From Thermohalobaculum sp963721105 (GTDB lineage Bacteria; Pseudomonadota; Alphaproteobacteria; Rhodobacterales; Rhodobacteraceae): a stretch of DNA of 64,000 nt. The DNA is taken from NCBI GenBank assembly GCA_963721105.1, contig CAVRHY010000011.1, positions 1,240,001 to 1,304,000 on the forward strand, in the 5' to 3' direction. Made by a program: the position numbers and the translations under genes. Shown piece after piece: positions 36,980 to 45,660 of the stretch. The notes beneath the pieces are model-generated. The model was not told where the DNA came from and made no database searches. It worked only from the letters and a program-made list of their open reading frames with translations. Numbering within the stretch: the stretch's first letter is position 1; every line of letters starts with the position of its first letter.

Positions 36980-37318
36980 CGGCGCATCATAGCGCAGGGC
37001 GACCCCGGGCCGGTTCACGCCAGCGCGAGCCGCGCCCCGGGGCCACTCCGCGAGTCGGGGCGGGGGCAAGGATGCGCAGCACCGGCGAAGCCGGCTCGTC
37101 CTTGACGCCCGCCGCGACTCGCAGAACGCTCGCGCCCGGCCCGACCCGGTCGGGCCTTCCCCAGCCCCCTTCCTTGTCGCCCCCGCATCCCGTCACACCG
37201 CCGCCTGCCGCGCCCGAGGGCACAACACGGCGCCTCGGCCGAAAGCGGAGCGGCAGGCCGAGGTCATGGCGCATGCGGGCGACCAGCCCGCATTCCGTCA
37301 CGCTCGCAGCGCCGGCCG
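36980..37318. other. Intergenic region between desaturase and tldD
   Basis: About 340 bases of very GC-rich sequence with no supported gene on either strand. I see no T-rich terminator after tldD, nor a clear promoter motif for the desaturase. Confidence 0.3.
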
Positions 37319-38743
37319 TCAGCCGCCCGCACCGCCGGCGCCGCCGACCGTCAGCCCGTCGATCAGCAGCGTCGGCTGGCCGACGCCGACCGGCACGCCC
37401 TGTCCCTGCTTGCCGCAGGTGCCGACGCCGGGGTCCATCGCCATGTCGTTGCCGACGGCGCGGATCTTCCGCAGCGCGCTCGGCCCGTCCCCGATCAGCG
37501 TCGCGCCCTTCACGGGGTGCAGGATCTTTCCATTCTTCACCCGGTAGGCCTCGGTGCACGAGAAGACGAACTTGCCGTTGGCGATGTCGACCTGGCCGCC
37601 GCCGAAATTCGTCGCGTAGATGCCGTCCTCGACCTCGGCGACGATGTCGGCCGGGTCGGCCTCGCCGGCCAGCATCACCGTGTTCGTCATGCGCGGCATC
37701 GGGATGTGGGCAAAGCTCTGTCGGCGGCCGTTGCCGGTCGGGGCGACGCCCATCAGCCGGGCGTTCTGCCGGTCCTGCATCAGCCCGACCAGCCGGCCAT
37801 CCTCGATCAGCACGGTGCGCCCGGTCGGCGTGCCCTCGTCGTCGACCGTCAGGCTGCCGCGCCGGTCGGGGATCGTGCCGTCGTCGACGACCGTGACGCC
37901 GGGCGCCGCGATCATCTCGCCCATCAGCTCGGTGAAGGCGCTGGTCTTCTTGCGGTGGAAATCGCCTTCCAGCCCATGCCCGATCGCCTCGTGCAGAAGG
38001 ATGCCGGGCCAGCCGGGGCCCAGCGCCACCTGCATCACCCCGGCCGGCGCGTCCTTCGCGTCCAGGTTCACCAGCGCGATTCGCAGCGCCTCGTCGGCCT
38101 GCGCGCGCCAGTGCGCCGGGTCCATCAGCGCCGCGATGCCGAACCGGCCGCCGCCGCCTGCCGAGCCGGATTCGCGCCGCCCGTCGCGCTCGACGATGAC
38201 CGAGATGCCCAGCCGCGCCAGCGGCCGGTGGTCGGTGACGTGCCCGCCCTCGGGGCGCAGGATCTCGACCTCCTGCACGCTGCCGGTCAGCGAGGCCGAA
38301 ACCTGTACGACGCGGCTGTCGCGCTCGCGCAGCCAGGCGTCGATCTCGGCCAGCACGGCGATCTTCGCGGCCACAGCCACGTCGCCCACCGGGTCGACGG
38401 CCTCGTAGAGCCGCCGGTTCGTGCCCTGCGGCGGCGCCGCCAGCGAGCCGCCGCCGGCCCGTGCCGCCATGCGCGCCGTTCCTGCCGCGCGCGCCAGCGC
38501 CGCCTCGCTCAGCTCGGTCGAGTGCGCATAACCGGCCGTGCCGCCCAGAACGGTGCGCAGCCCGAATCCCTCGGCGCTGTCAAGCGAGGCGGTGCGCAGC
38601 CTGCCGTCGTCGAAGCTCAGCACCTCCGAGCGCCGGCGCTCGAGGAACAGCTCGCCATCCTCGGCGCCGGCGACCGCCTCGCGCAGGATGCCCAGCGCCC
38701 GGTCGCGGTCCAGGTGCGTGCGGAAGGGCTGGAACTCGGTCAT
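37319..38743 (-). CDS. tldD: Metalloprotease TldD
   Basis: TldD is the zinc-carrying subunit of the TldD/PmbA peptidase. The 474-residue protein contains the modified zinc motif HEAIGHGLEGDFH (H-E-x-x-x-H), FGLRTVLGGTAGYAHSTELS, DDEGTPTGRTVLIEDGRLVG and the C-terminal CGKQGQGVPVGVGQPTLLID, all TldD signatures. It starts at ATG 38743 after a GGAGTCGCCAG segment and is intact, whereas its partner pmbA at 9.6 kb is frameshifted. It is divergent from ctaC, an arrangement seen in Rhodobacterales. Confidence 0.96.
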   Translation of the reverse strand: MTEFQPFRTHLDRDRALGILREAVAGAEDGELFLERRRSEVLSFDDGRLRTASLDSAEGFGLRTVLGGTAGYAHSTELSEAALARAAGTARMAARAGGGSLAAPPQGTNRRLYEAVDPVGDVAVAAKIAVLAEIDAWLRERDSRVVQVSASLTGSVQEVEILRPEGGHVTDHRPLARLGISVIVERDGRRESGSAGGGGRFGIAALMDPAHWRAQADEALRIALVNLDAKDAPAGVMQVALGPGWPGILLHEAIGHGLEGDFHRKKTSAFTELMGEMIAAPGVTVVDDGTIPDRRGSLTVDDEGTPTGRTVLIEDGRLVGLMQDRQNARLMGVAPTGNGRRQSFAHIPMPRMTNTVMLAGEADPADIVAEVEDGIYATNFGGGQVDIANGKFVFSCTEAYRVKNGKILHPVKGATLIGDGPSALRKIRAVGNDMAMDPGVGTCGKQGQGVPVGVGQPTLLIDGLTVGGAGGAGG

Positions 38744-39007
38744 CTGGCGACTCCTGTCGGGCGAGCGCGCCCCCGGCGGCTGCCGGGCGCGATCCGGTCG
38801 CCTCCGCAGGTGGTCGCGACCGATCCCATTTCCCATACGAGAGCGGCGACATGACGCAAAACCCTTCCTTGCGCGCACCCCGCCTGTATGGTCAGAGAAG
38901 GGCGCGCGGTGGGCCGGCCCGGCCCTGCCGTGATTCCGCCGTCGTGTCCCGGTTTCGGGACAGGCACCCGGCGCCGGCGGCCGACGTCAGACGAGAGGCA
39001 AACGAGA

Positions 39008-39988
39008 ATGAAGCGACTGCAGATGCTGGCCCTGGCTGCGGCGACGATGGCGACGGCGACACTCGGCTCGGCCGCGGCGCTGGCGCAGGAGGCGGGCAAC
39101 CCCGACACATGGGGCCTGCACGAGGACGTCGCCGGCAAGCCGATCCCGGCCGGCCTCAACTTCCAGCGCCCGGTGACGCCGGTGATGCACGACCTGGTGT
39201 GGCTCGACACCTTCATGCACCTGGTGCTGGCCGGGGTGGTCGCGCTGGTGCTGGTGCTGATCGCCATCATCATCGTGCGCTACAACCGCAAGGCCAACCC
39301 GACGCCGGCGACCTTCACGCACCACGCGCTGCTCGAGGTCGCGTGGACGGCCGCGCCCGTCATCATCCTGATCGTCATCGCCATCCCGTCGCTCAAGCTG
39401 CTGTTCGCCGAGCTCGAGGTGCCCGACCCGGACGTCACCATCAAGGCGACCGGCAACCAGTGGTACTGGAGCTACGAGTACCCGGACGAGCAGATCGACT
39501 TCGCCTCCGTCATGCTCCAGCCCGACGAGTTGCAGGAGTACGGCTACACGCCCGACGAGTACCTGCTGGCCACCGACACGCGCGTCGTCGTGCCGGTCAA
39601 CGCCGTTGTCCACGTGCTGACGACCGCCAGCGACGTGATCCACTCGTGGACCGTGCCGTCCTTCGGCTCCAAGATCGACGCCATGCCGGGCCGGCTGAAC
39701 GAGACCTGGTTCAAGGCGACCGAGCCCGGCGTCTATTTCGGCCAGTGCTCCGAGCTCTGCGGCCTGAACCACTCGTACATGCCGATCGTCGTCGAGGTCG
39801 TCGAGCAGCCGGAATACGACGCCTGGGTCAAGGAGATGCAGGCCTCGAACGACTACGTCCAGCCGAAGACCCGCTTTGCCGAGACGCCGGCCGTGACGCC
39901 GGCCTCCGCTCAGGCGGCGCAGCCGGCCGCGACCGAGGCGGCCGCGGCGCCGACCGGGCCGACGCTCGCCTCGGCGGCGGCCGAGTGA
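39008..39988 (+). CDS. ctaC: Cytochrome c oxidase subunit II
   Basis: Subunit II of the aa3-type oxidase accepts electrons from cytochrome c through its CuA centre in the periplasm. The 326-residue product has a signal peptide (MKRLQMLALAAATMATATLG), two membrane helices (LAGVVALVLVLIAIIIV, and TAAPVIILIVIAIPSLKLLF) and the CuA binding loop GQCSELCGLNHSYMP with both Cys, His and Met. GNQWYWSYEYPDEQIDF is the conserved aromatic electron-entry stretch. The C-terminus has an Ala/Pro tail. ctaD is not nearby, as in Rhodobacter and Paracoccus. It heads the assembly operon ctaB-ctaG-ctaE-SURF1. Confidence 0.97.
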   Translation: MKRLQMLALAAATMATATLGSAAALAQEAGNPDTWGLHEDVAGKPIPAGLNFQRPVTPVMHDLVWLDTFMHLVLAGVVALVLVLIAIIIVRYNRKANPTPATFTHHALLEVAWTAAPVIILIVIAIPSLKLLFAELEVPDPDVTIKATGNQWYWSYEYPDEQIDFASVMLQPDELQEYGYTPDEYLLATDTRVVVPVNAVVHVLTTASDVIHSWTVPSFGSKIDAMPGRLNETWFKATEPGVYFGQCSELCGLNHSYMPIVVEVVEQPEYDAWVKEMQASNDYVQPKTRFAETPAVTPASAQAAQPAATEAAAAPTGPTLASAAAE

Positions 39989-40022
39989 CGGGCCGGACAG
40001 GACGAACGGGGACCTCGCGACC

Positions 40023-40994
40023 ATGACCGACGCCGCCTTCAGCGCAGCGATCGACGGCCCGCTGCCGCGCACCGGCGGCGAGCCGGGCCTCGGCGACTAC
40101 GTCCGGCTGCTCAAGCCGCGCGTCATGTCGCTCGTCGTCTTCACGGCGCTGGCCGGCATGATGGCGGCGCCGGGCGGGCTGCATCCGGTGCTGGGGCTGG
40201 CCTACATCATCTGCATCGCCGCCGGCGCCGGCGGCGCCGGCGCGCTGAACATGTGGTACGATTCCGACATCGACCGGCGCATGGCGCGCACGGCCCGCCG
40301 GCCGATCCCGGCCGGCCGCGTCGACCGGGGCGAGGCGCTCGGCCTCGGCCTCGGCCTGTCGATCCTGTCGGTCGGCCTGCTGGCGCTCTTCGCCAACGCG
40401 CTGGCGGCCGGGCTGCTGGCCTTCACGATCTTCTTCTACGCCGTCATCTACACGATGCTGCTCAAGCGCTCGACGCCGCAGAACATCGTCATCGGCGGCG
40501 CCGCCGGGGCCTTCCCGCCGATGATCGGCTGGGCCGCCGCGACCGGTGGCATGGACTGGGCGCCGGTGCTGATGTTCCTGGTCATCTTCCTGTGGACACC
40601 GCCGCATTTCTGGGCGCTGGCGCTCTACCGCAACGGCGACTACGCGCGCGCCGAGGTGCCGATGATGCCCACCGTCATGGGCGAGCCCACGACGCGCCGG
40701 CAGGTGCTGCTCTACGCGCTGGTGCTGGTCGTGGTGTCGCTGCTGCCGGCCTTCACGGTTGCCGGCGGCCCGGTCTACCTCGGCATCGCCGGCATCGCCG
40801 GCACGGTCTTCCTGCGCTACGCCTGGGCGGTCTCGCGCCGCACGGCCGGGACGGCGCGGCGCGACCGCTATGCTACCGAGAAGCGGCTCTTCGCCTACTC
40901 GATACTCTACCTCTTCCTGGTCTTCGCGGCTTTCATGGCCGAGGCGGCGCTGCACCCGGTGACGGTGTCGTTGGCGTGGCCGGTGTGGCTATGA
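40023..40994 (+). CDS. ctaB: Protoheme IX farnesyltransferase (heme O synthase)
   Basis: CtaB/CyoE adds a farnesyl group to heme B, giving heme O, the precursor of heme A used by the oxidase. The 323-residue UbiA-family membrane protein has the prenyl-diphosphate motif NMWYDSDIDRRMARTARRPI and a second Asp-containing loop. LKPRVMSLVVFTALAGM opens the first helix, and FLWTPPHFWALALYRNGDY and NGDYARAEVPMMP follow mid-protein. It starts 34 bases after ctaC and overlaps the next gene by four bases (ATGA). Intact. Confidence 0.97.
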   Translation: MTDAAFSAAIDGPLPRTGGEPGLGDYVRLLKPRVMSLVVFTALAGMMAAPGGLHPVLGLAYIICIAAGAGGAGALNMWYDSDIDRRMARTARRPIPAGRVDRGEALGLGLGLSILSVGLLALFANALAAGLLAFTIFFYAVIYTMLLKRSTPQNIVIGGAAGAFPPMIGWAAATGGMDWAPVLMFLVIFLWTPPHFWALALYRNGDYARAEVPMMPTVMGEPTTRRQVLLYALVLVVVSLLPAFTVAGGPVYLGIAGIAGTVFLRYAWAVSRRTAGTARRDRYATEKRLFAYSILYLFLVFAAFMAEAALHPVTVSLAWPVWL

Positions 40995-41878
40995 TGGCAT
41001 TGCGCAAGGACCACGACCTGCACGGCCGCCGGCGCGGCCGCAACCTGGCCGTCCTCGCGGCGCTGCTGGCGTTGGTCGTGCTGCTCTTCGCCGTGACGAT
41101 CGTCAAGCTGGGCGGGAACGCGATGAACCCGACCGGCGGCGCCACCTGGGGCGAGACGCTGGTGCGCTGGCTCGACCACGGCCCGCCGCCCGACGAAGGC
41201 GCGGCCGGAATGGCCAATGGCGCGACAGCAGGCGATGACTCCTCCGGCGGCGCAAGGCACGGCGCCCGGCAGCGCGCCCGGCACGGCTCCCGGCGGGACG
41301 CGGCCATGAGCGCGCGCCGGCGGGGCTACACCGTCCTGATGCTGGTCTCGATCGTCGCCGGCATGACGGCCATGGCCTGGGCGGCGGTGCCGCTCTACAA
41401 CGTCTTCTGCCGCGTCACCGGCTTCGGCGGCACGCCGCTCCGCGCCGACGCGGGCGCCTCCCGCGTGCTCGACCAGACCGTGACGGTGCGCTTCGACGCC
41501 TCGACCGCAGCCGGCATGCCGTGGACGTTCCGGCCCGAGGACACGCGCAGGACGGTCCATATCGGCGAGACGACGCTGGCCTTCTTCGACGCCACCAACA
41601 CGTCGGACCGGACGATCACCGGCACGGCGACGTTCAACGTCTCGCCGCCCTCGGTCGGCGGCTACTTCGTCAAGATCGACTGCTTCTGCTTTACCGAGCA
41701 GACGCTGCAGCCCGGCCAGTCCGAGCGGATGCCCGTCACCTTCTTCGTCGATCCCTCGATCATGGACGACCCGGAGGCGCGCGCCATCGGCACGATCACG
41801 CTGGCCTACACATTCTTCGAAAAAGAGACGGCCGACAGCGCCGAGCTCGAGACCACGCGGCCCGGCCCGAAAGGCTGA
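40991..41878 (+). CDS. ctaG: Cytochrome c oxidase assembly protein CtaG with a fused CoxF-like N-terminus
   Basis: The single open frame has two parts. Residues 1-105 begin MMALRKDHDLHGRRRGRNLA with one helix (LAVLAALLALVVLLFAVTIV), matching the small CoxF-like protein normally encoded as a separate gene between ctaB and ctaG. A Gly/Ala/Arg-rich link follows. From Met at 41306 the sequence is CtaG: a membrane anchor (GYTVLMLVSIVAGMTAMAWA), PLYNVFCRVTGFGGT, and the copper-binding DCFCFTEQTLQPGQ. CtaG (Cox11) delivers copper to the CuB site. There is no stop between the parts, so they are either fused or two genes whose boundary was lost to an indel. Separate translation from 41306 remains possible. 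The start overlaps ctaB by four bases. Confidence 0.85.
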   Translation: MMALRKDHDLHGRRRGRNLAVLAALLALVVLLFAVTIVKLGGNAMNPTGGATWGETLVRWLDHGPPPDEGAAGMANGATAGDDSSGGARHGARQRARHGSRRDAAMSARRRGYTVLMLVSIVAGMTAMAWAAVPLYNVFCRVTGFGGTPLRADAGASRVLDQTVTVRFDASTAAGMPWTFRPEDTRRTVHIGETTLAFFDATNTSDRTITGTATFNVSPPSVGGYFVKIDCFCFTEQTLQPGQSERMPVTFFVDPSIMDDPEARAIGTITLAYTFFEKETADSAELETTRPGPKG

Positions 41879-41892
41879 CAGGGGGAGAGACC

Positions 41893-42735
41893 ATGGCGCA
41901 CGAGAAACACCACCCGTACCACATCATCGACCCCAGCCCCTGGCCGTTCATGGGCGCGCTCGGCGGCATCACCATGCTGGCCGGGCTGGTGCTCTGGATG
42001 CACGACATCACGCCCTACCTGGCGATCATCGGCCTGCTGCTGGTGCTCTACACCATGTTCGTCTGGTGGCGCGACGTCGTGCTCGAAAGCCGCGCCGGCG
42101 ACCACAACGCCATCGTGCGCATCGGGCTCCGCCTCGGCTTCATCATGTTCATCATGTCCGAGGTGATGTTCTTCGCCGCCTGGTTCTGGGCGTTCTTCAA
42201 GTTCGCCATCTTCCCGATGCCGGACGTCTCGCTGCAGCACGTTGTCACCAACAACGGCCCGCTCGGCGTATTCGGCCCGGACACCGGGCACATGTTCGAC
42301 CCCTGGGACCTGCCGCTGATCAACACGCTGATCCTGCTGCTGTCGGGCTGCACGGTGACCTGGGCGCACCACGACCTGATCGAGGGCAAGCGCTCCGGCC
42401 TGATCTGGGGCCTGCTGGCGACGGTCGTCCTCGGCGCCTGCTTCACGATCTTCCAGGCCTTCGAGTACAGCCACGCCAGCTTCCCGTTCGGCACCGACGA
42501 GTTCGGCAGCGTCTTCTTCATGGCGACCGGCTTCCACGGCTTCCACGTCATCATCGGGACGATCTTCCTGACGGTCTGCCTTCTGCGCGCGCGGGCCGGC
42601 GACTTCACGCCCGAACAGCATGTCGGCTTCGAGGCGGCGGCCTGGTACTGGCACTTCGTCGACGTCGTCTGGCTGTTCCTGTTCGCCTGCGTCTACATCT
42701 GGGCGCACGCCGTCTGGGGCGGCGTCGCCCACTGA
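41893..42735 (+). CDS. ctaE: Cytochrome c oxidase subunit III
   Basis: Subunit III stabilises the aa3 oxidase core and binds lipids in the membrane. The 280-residue protein shows the usual seven helices and signatures HHPYHIIDPSPWPFMGALGG, SEVMFFAAWFWAFFKFA (conserved Glu), PLINTLILLLSGCTVTWAHH, FQAFEYSHASFPF and GFHGFHVIIGTIFL, ending WYWHFVDVVWLFLFACVYIW. ATG 41893 follows GGGGGAGAGACC, 14 bases after ctaG. Intact. Confidence 0.97.
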   Translation: MAHEKHHPYHIIDPSPWPFMGALGGITMLAGLVLWMHDITPYLAIIGLLLVLYTMFVWWRDVVLESRAGDHNAIVRIGLRLGFIMFIMSEVMFFAAWFWAFFKFAIFPMPDVSLQHVVTNNGPLGVFGPDTGHMFDPWDLPLINTLILLLSGCTVTWAHHDLIEGKRSGLIWGLLATVVLGACFTIFQAFEYSHASFPFGTDEFGSVFFMATGFHGFHVIIGTIFLTVCLLRARAGDFTPEQHVGFEAAAWYWHFVDVVWLFLFACVYIWAHAVWGGVAH

Positions 42736-42804
42736 CCGTCCGGCCCGCACCCGGTCACCCTGGCCCGGCGCAACGGGCAGGGCGCCCGCGGTCCCACCCA
42801 TCGA

Positions 42805-42825
42805 CCCTCCCCCTCGGGGGGAGGG
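42805..42825. repeat. Dispersed palindromic repeat, copy between ctaE and SURF1 gene
   Basis: CCCTCCCCC at 42805-42813 pairs with GGGGGAGGG at 42817-42825 around a tight loop. It lies in the 190-base gap within the oxidase operon and could influence read-through to SURF1. It is the same stem type as in waaA. Confidence 0.6.
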
Positions 42826-42928
42826 ACGCGCCAGGCGAGACGCTCCCGCTCGTGCCCCCGTCCTTCCGATACCCACACCACGCCGGCCTCGCCCTGTCCC
42901 GTCGGCACCCGTCCCGCAGGGCGCGCCG

Positions 42929-43669
42929 GTGAGCGGTGCGCCCCCCGCCAGGCCCGATCCGCACCGACCGCGCACGGGCCGCATCGTCGGCGCCGCAATC
43001 TTCGGCCTCGTCGGCGCCGTCATCCTGGTCTGGCTTGGCACCTGGCAGGTCCACCGCCTCGCCTGGAAGGAAGGGCTGATCGCGCAGATCCAGACGCGCC
43101 TCGCCGCCGCCCCGGTGCCTGTCCCCGCCGACCCCGACCCACAGCGCGACCGCCTGCTGCGCGTCACCGCCACGGGCGGCATCGGCGGGCAGGAGCTCGA
43201 CGTCCTCGCCTCGCTCCAGCCGTTCGGCGTCGGCTACCGTGTCATCGTGCCGGTGACGCTGCAGGATGGCCGCCGCATCCTCGTCGATCTCGGCTTCGTG
43301 CCCGAGGACCTGAAGGACCCCGCCGCCCGGCCGCCATCGGCGCCGGAGGCGCCTGTCCATGTCACCGGCCTTCTCCTCTGGCCGAACGAGACCGACAGCT
43401 TCACGCCCCAGCCCGATCTCGGCCGCAACATCTGGTTCGCCCGCGACGTCGAGGCGATGGCCAAGGCGCTCGACACCGACCCCGTGCTGATCGTCGCCGA
43501 GGCGCATTCGCTCGGCGACTGGCCCCGGCCGCAGCCGCCCGGCGTGGATCTGCCGAACAACCACCTGGAATACGCCATCACCTGGTTCTCGCTAACCGCC
43601 GTCTGGCTCGTCATGACCGGCCTCTGGATCATGACCGAGATCCGCGGCCGCCGCCCACCCGTCGCCTGA
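42929..43669 (+). CDS. SURF1 family cytochrome c oxidase assembly protein
   Basis: SURF1 supports heme a insertion into the oxidase. The 246-residue protein has two terminal helices and a periplasmic domain: GLVGAVILVWLGTWQVHRLA (helix 1 plus the W-Q-x-x-R-x-x-W-K signature), VIVPVTLQDGRRILVDLGFV in the centre, and LPNNHLEYAITWFSLTAVWL at helix 2, the classic N-x-H-x-x-Y-x-x-T-W-F motif. GTG 42929 is the preferred start; the frame extends upstream through the palindromic repeat but is not protein-like there. It closes the oxidase operon. Confidence 0.92.
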   Translation: MSGAPPARPDPHRPRTGRIVGAAIFGLVGAVILVWLGTWQVHRLAWKEGLIAQIQTRLAAAPVPVPADPDPQRDRLLRVTATGGIGGQELDVLASLQPFGVGYRVIVPVTLQDGRRILVDLGFVPEDLKDPAARPPSAPEAPVHVTGLLLWPNETDSFTPQPDLGRNIWFARDVEAMAKALDTDPVLIVAEAHSLGDWPRPQPPGVDLPNNHLEYAITWFSLTAVWLVMTGLWIMTEIRGRRPPVA

Positions 43670-44271
43670 CGCGCCGCCGGTGCCTGGCCCGCAACCAGCC
43701 CCGGCGGCGAGCGAGAGCGCACGCCTTCGGGCAGCCGCCGGCGCCGCGCAAGCCTTGTCACCGGCCCCGGCGACCCGCTCGAAATCCCCGCGCATCGCCT
43801 TCAGGGCGTTTCGTTCCGAGCCGCTCCCGGCCACCGTGTGATAAAGCGTGCGATCGCGCAGGCTGCGAAAGACAGACAGCGGCGGCCACCATCCCTGCCG
43901 CGCGCCCTGCGGCGGGAAGCCCGCGACGTCGGCCGGTATTCTTCGCCGCCGAAACGCGGCACGGCGGCGGCGGTTGCGCGCGCGATGCCCCGAAGGGTTC
44001 GGGGGCAATGCTCACCGAATGTGCGCGACTCCCGCCTTGCCCGTGCGACTTGCCCGCGCCGGAGGGACGATTCTCTTGCAAGACTCACCGCCGCCGGGAC
44101 GATTGCCGCTTAGGCGATCTTTCGGTGACAATCGTCCACTGGCATTTCGCCGAACGCAGGATCCCGCCTGCCGCGCGATTCCCCCGAACCCCGGACATGT
44201 CTCGCCGAACCCTTCGGGGGCTTCCGAACCCGCCGGCCGCTTGCTAAGGCAGGCGGCGAAAAGGAGCCCCG
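43670..44271. other. 600-base region upstream of thrC with inverted repeats
   Basis: No convincing gene. A segment CCGAAGGGTTCGGGGG (43991-44006) recurs in inverted form as CCGAACCCTTCGGGGG near 44206-44221, about 200 bases away, and each copy can also fold on itself around GAAGGGTTC. The region between is less GC-rich and contains several GACGATT/ATCG words. It may hold the thrC promoter, a small RNA or a repeat element. Confidence 0.35.
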
Positions 44272-45660
44272 ATGCGCTACATCTCGACCCGCGGCCGCGC
44301 GCCCGCGCTCTCCTTCGAGGAGGTCATGCTGGCCGGGCTCGCCCGCGACGGCGGTCTCTATCTGCCCGAGAGCTGGCCGCAGTTCCCGCCGGCCGAAATC
44401 GCCGCGATGGCAGGCCTCTCCTATGAGGAGACCGCTTTCCGCGTCATGCGCCCCTTCATCGGCGACACCTTTGCCGATGATGAGTTTCGCGGTCTGATTT
44501 CAGAGGCTTACGAACGCTTCGACCACCCCGCCCGCTGCCCGCTGGTGCAGCTCGACGCCAATGACTGGCTGCTTGAACTGCACCGTGGCCCGACGCTGGC
44601 CTTCAAGGACGTGGCACTCCAGCTCATGGGCCAGATGCTCGAGGCCGTGCTGGCGCGGCGCGGCGAGCGCGTCACCATCGTCGGCGCGACTTCGGGCGAC
44701 ACCGGCTCGGCGGCGATGGAGGCGTTCCGCGGCTCGCAAGCCGTCGACGTCTTCTTCCTGCACCCGGCCGGCCGGGTCTCGGACGTGCAGCGCCGCCAGA
44801 TGACGACGCTGCCCGAGCCAAACGTGCAAGCCATTGCCTTTAAGGGAGATTTCGACGACTGCCAGGCCGCGGTCAAGGAGCTGTTCGCCGACCACGCCTT
44901 CCGCGACGAGGTGCATCTCGCCGCCGCCAACAGCATCAACTGGGCCCGCGTCATGGCCCAGATCGTCTACTATTTCACCGCCGCCGTGGCGCTCGGCGCG
45001 CCGCATCGACCGGTCGCCTTCTCGGTGCCCACCGGCAATTTCGGCGACGTCTATGCCGGTCATGCCGCGCGCCGCATGGGCCTGCCCATCGACCGGCTGG
45101 TCATCGCCGTCAACGAGAACGACATCCTGCACCGGACGCTGCAAACCGGCCGCTACGACCGCCAGGGCGTGACGCCGACCATAGCGCCTTCGATGGACAT
45201 CCAGGTCAGCTCGAACTTCGAGCGGCTGCTGTTCGAGCTCTACGACAGCGACCCCGGCGCGGTCGGCCAGCTGATGCAGGAACTCAGGGATTCCGGCGGC
45301 TTCGCCCTGTCGCAGGGCGCGCTTCAGCGGCTCCGCGAAAACTTCGCCTCCGCCCGCTCGGACCGCGCGACGACGATGGCGACGATCCGCCGGATCGCGG
45401 CGCAGGGCCAGGTGCTGGACCCGCACACCGCCATCGGCGTCGCCGCCGCCCGGGCTGCGCGCGGCGACCCGTCGGTGCCGATGGTGACGCTCGGCACCGC
45501 GCACGCCGCCAAGTTTCCCGACGCCGTCGAGGAAGCCTGCGGCATCCGCCCGGCCCTGCCGCCGCGCATGGCGGACTTGCTTGACCGGCCCGAGCGCGTC
45601 ACCACCTTGGCCAATGACATCGCGGCACTGAAAGACCACATCCGAAAGGCCCGCCCATGA
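44272..45660 (+). CDS. thrC: Threonine synthase
   Basis: ThrC converts O-phosphohomoserine to threonine with PLP. The 462-residue protein starts MRYISTRGRAPALSFEEVML. It contains LHRGPTLAFKDVALQLMGQM (PLP Lys), VGATSGDTGSAAMEAFRGS (phosphate-binding loop), and AANSINWARVMAQIVYYF, with VPTGNFGDVYAGHAARRMG further on. This is the long form typical of proteobacteria and yeast. It overlaps the M16 peptidase start by four bases, a conserved pair in Rhodobacterales following the oxidase block. Intact. Confidence 0.97.
   Translation: MRYISTRGRAPALSFEEVMLAGLARDGGLYLPESWPQFPPAEIAAMAGLSYEETAFRVMRPFIGDTFADDEFRGLISEAYERFDHPARCPLVQLDANDWLLELHRGPTLAFKDVALQLMGQMLEAVLARRGERVTIVGATSGDTGSAAMEAFRGSQAVDVFFLHPAGRVSDVQRRQMTTLPEPNVQAIAFKGDFDDCQAAVKELFADHAFRDEVHLAAANSINWARVMAQIVYYFTAAVALGAPHRPVAFSVPTGNFGDVYAGHAARRMGLPIDRLVIAVNENDILHRTLQTGRYDRQGVTPTIAPSMDIQVSSNFERLLFELYDSDPGAVGQLMQELRDSGGFALSQGALQRLRENFASARSDRATTMATIRRIAAQGQVLDPHTAIGVAAARAARGDPSVPMVTLGTAHAAKFPDAVEEACGIRPALPPRMADLLDRPERVTTLANDIAALKDHIRKARP

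Noticed and set aside
36980..37069. N-terminal extension of the desaturase to 37069
   Set aside because: The added residues are Pro/Arg-rich and lie outside the conserved protein; the ATG at 36979 gives a normal N-terminus.
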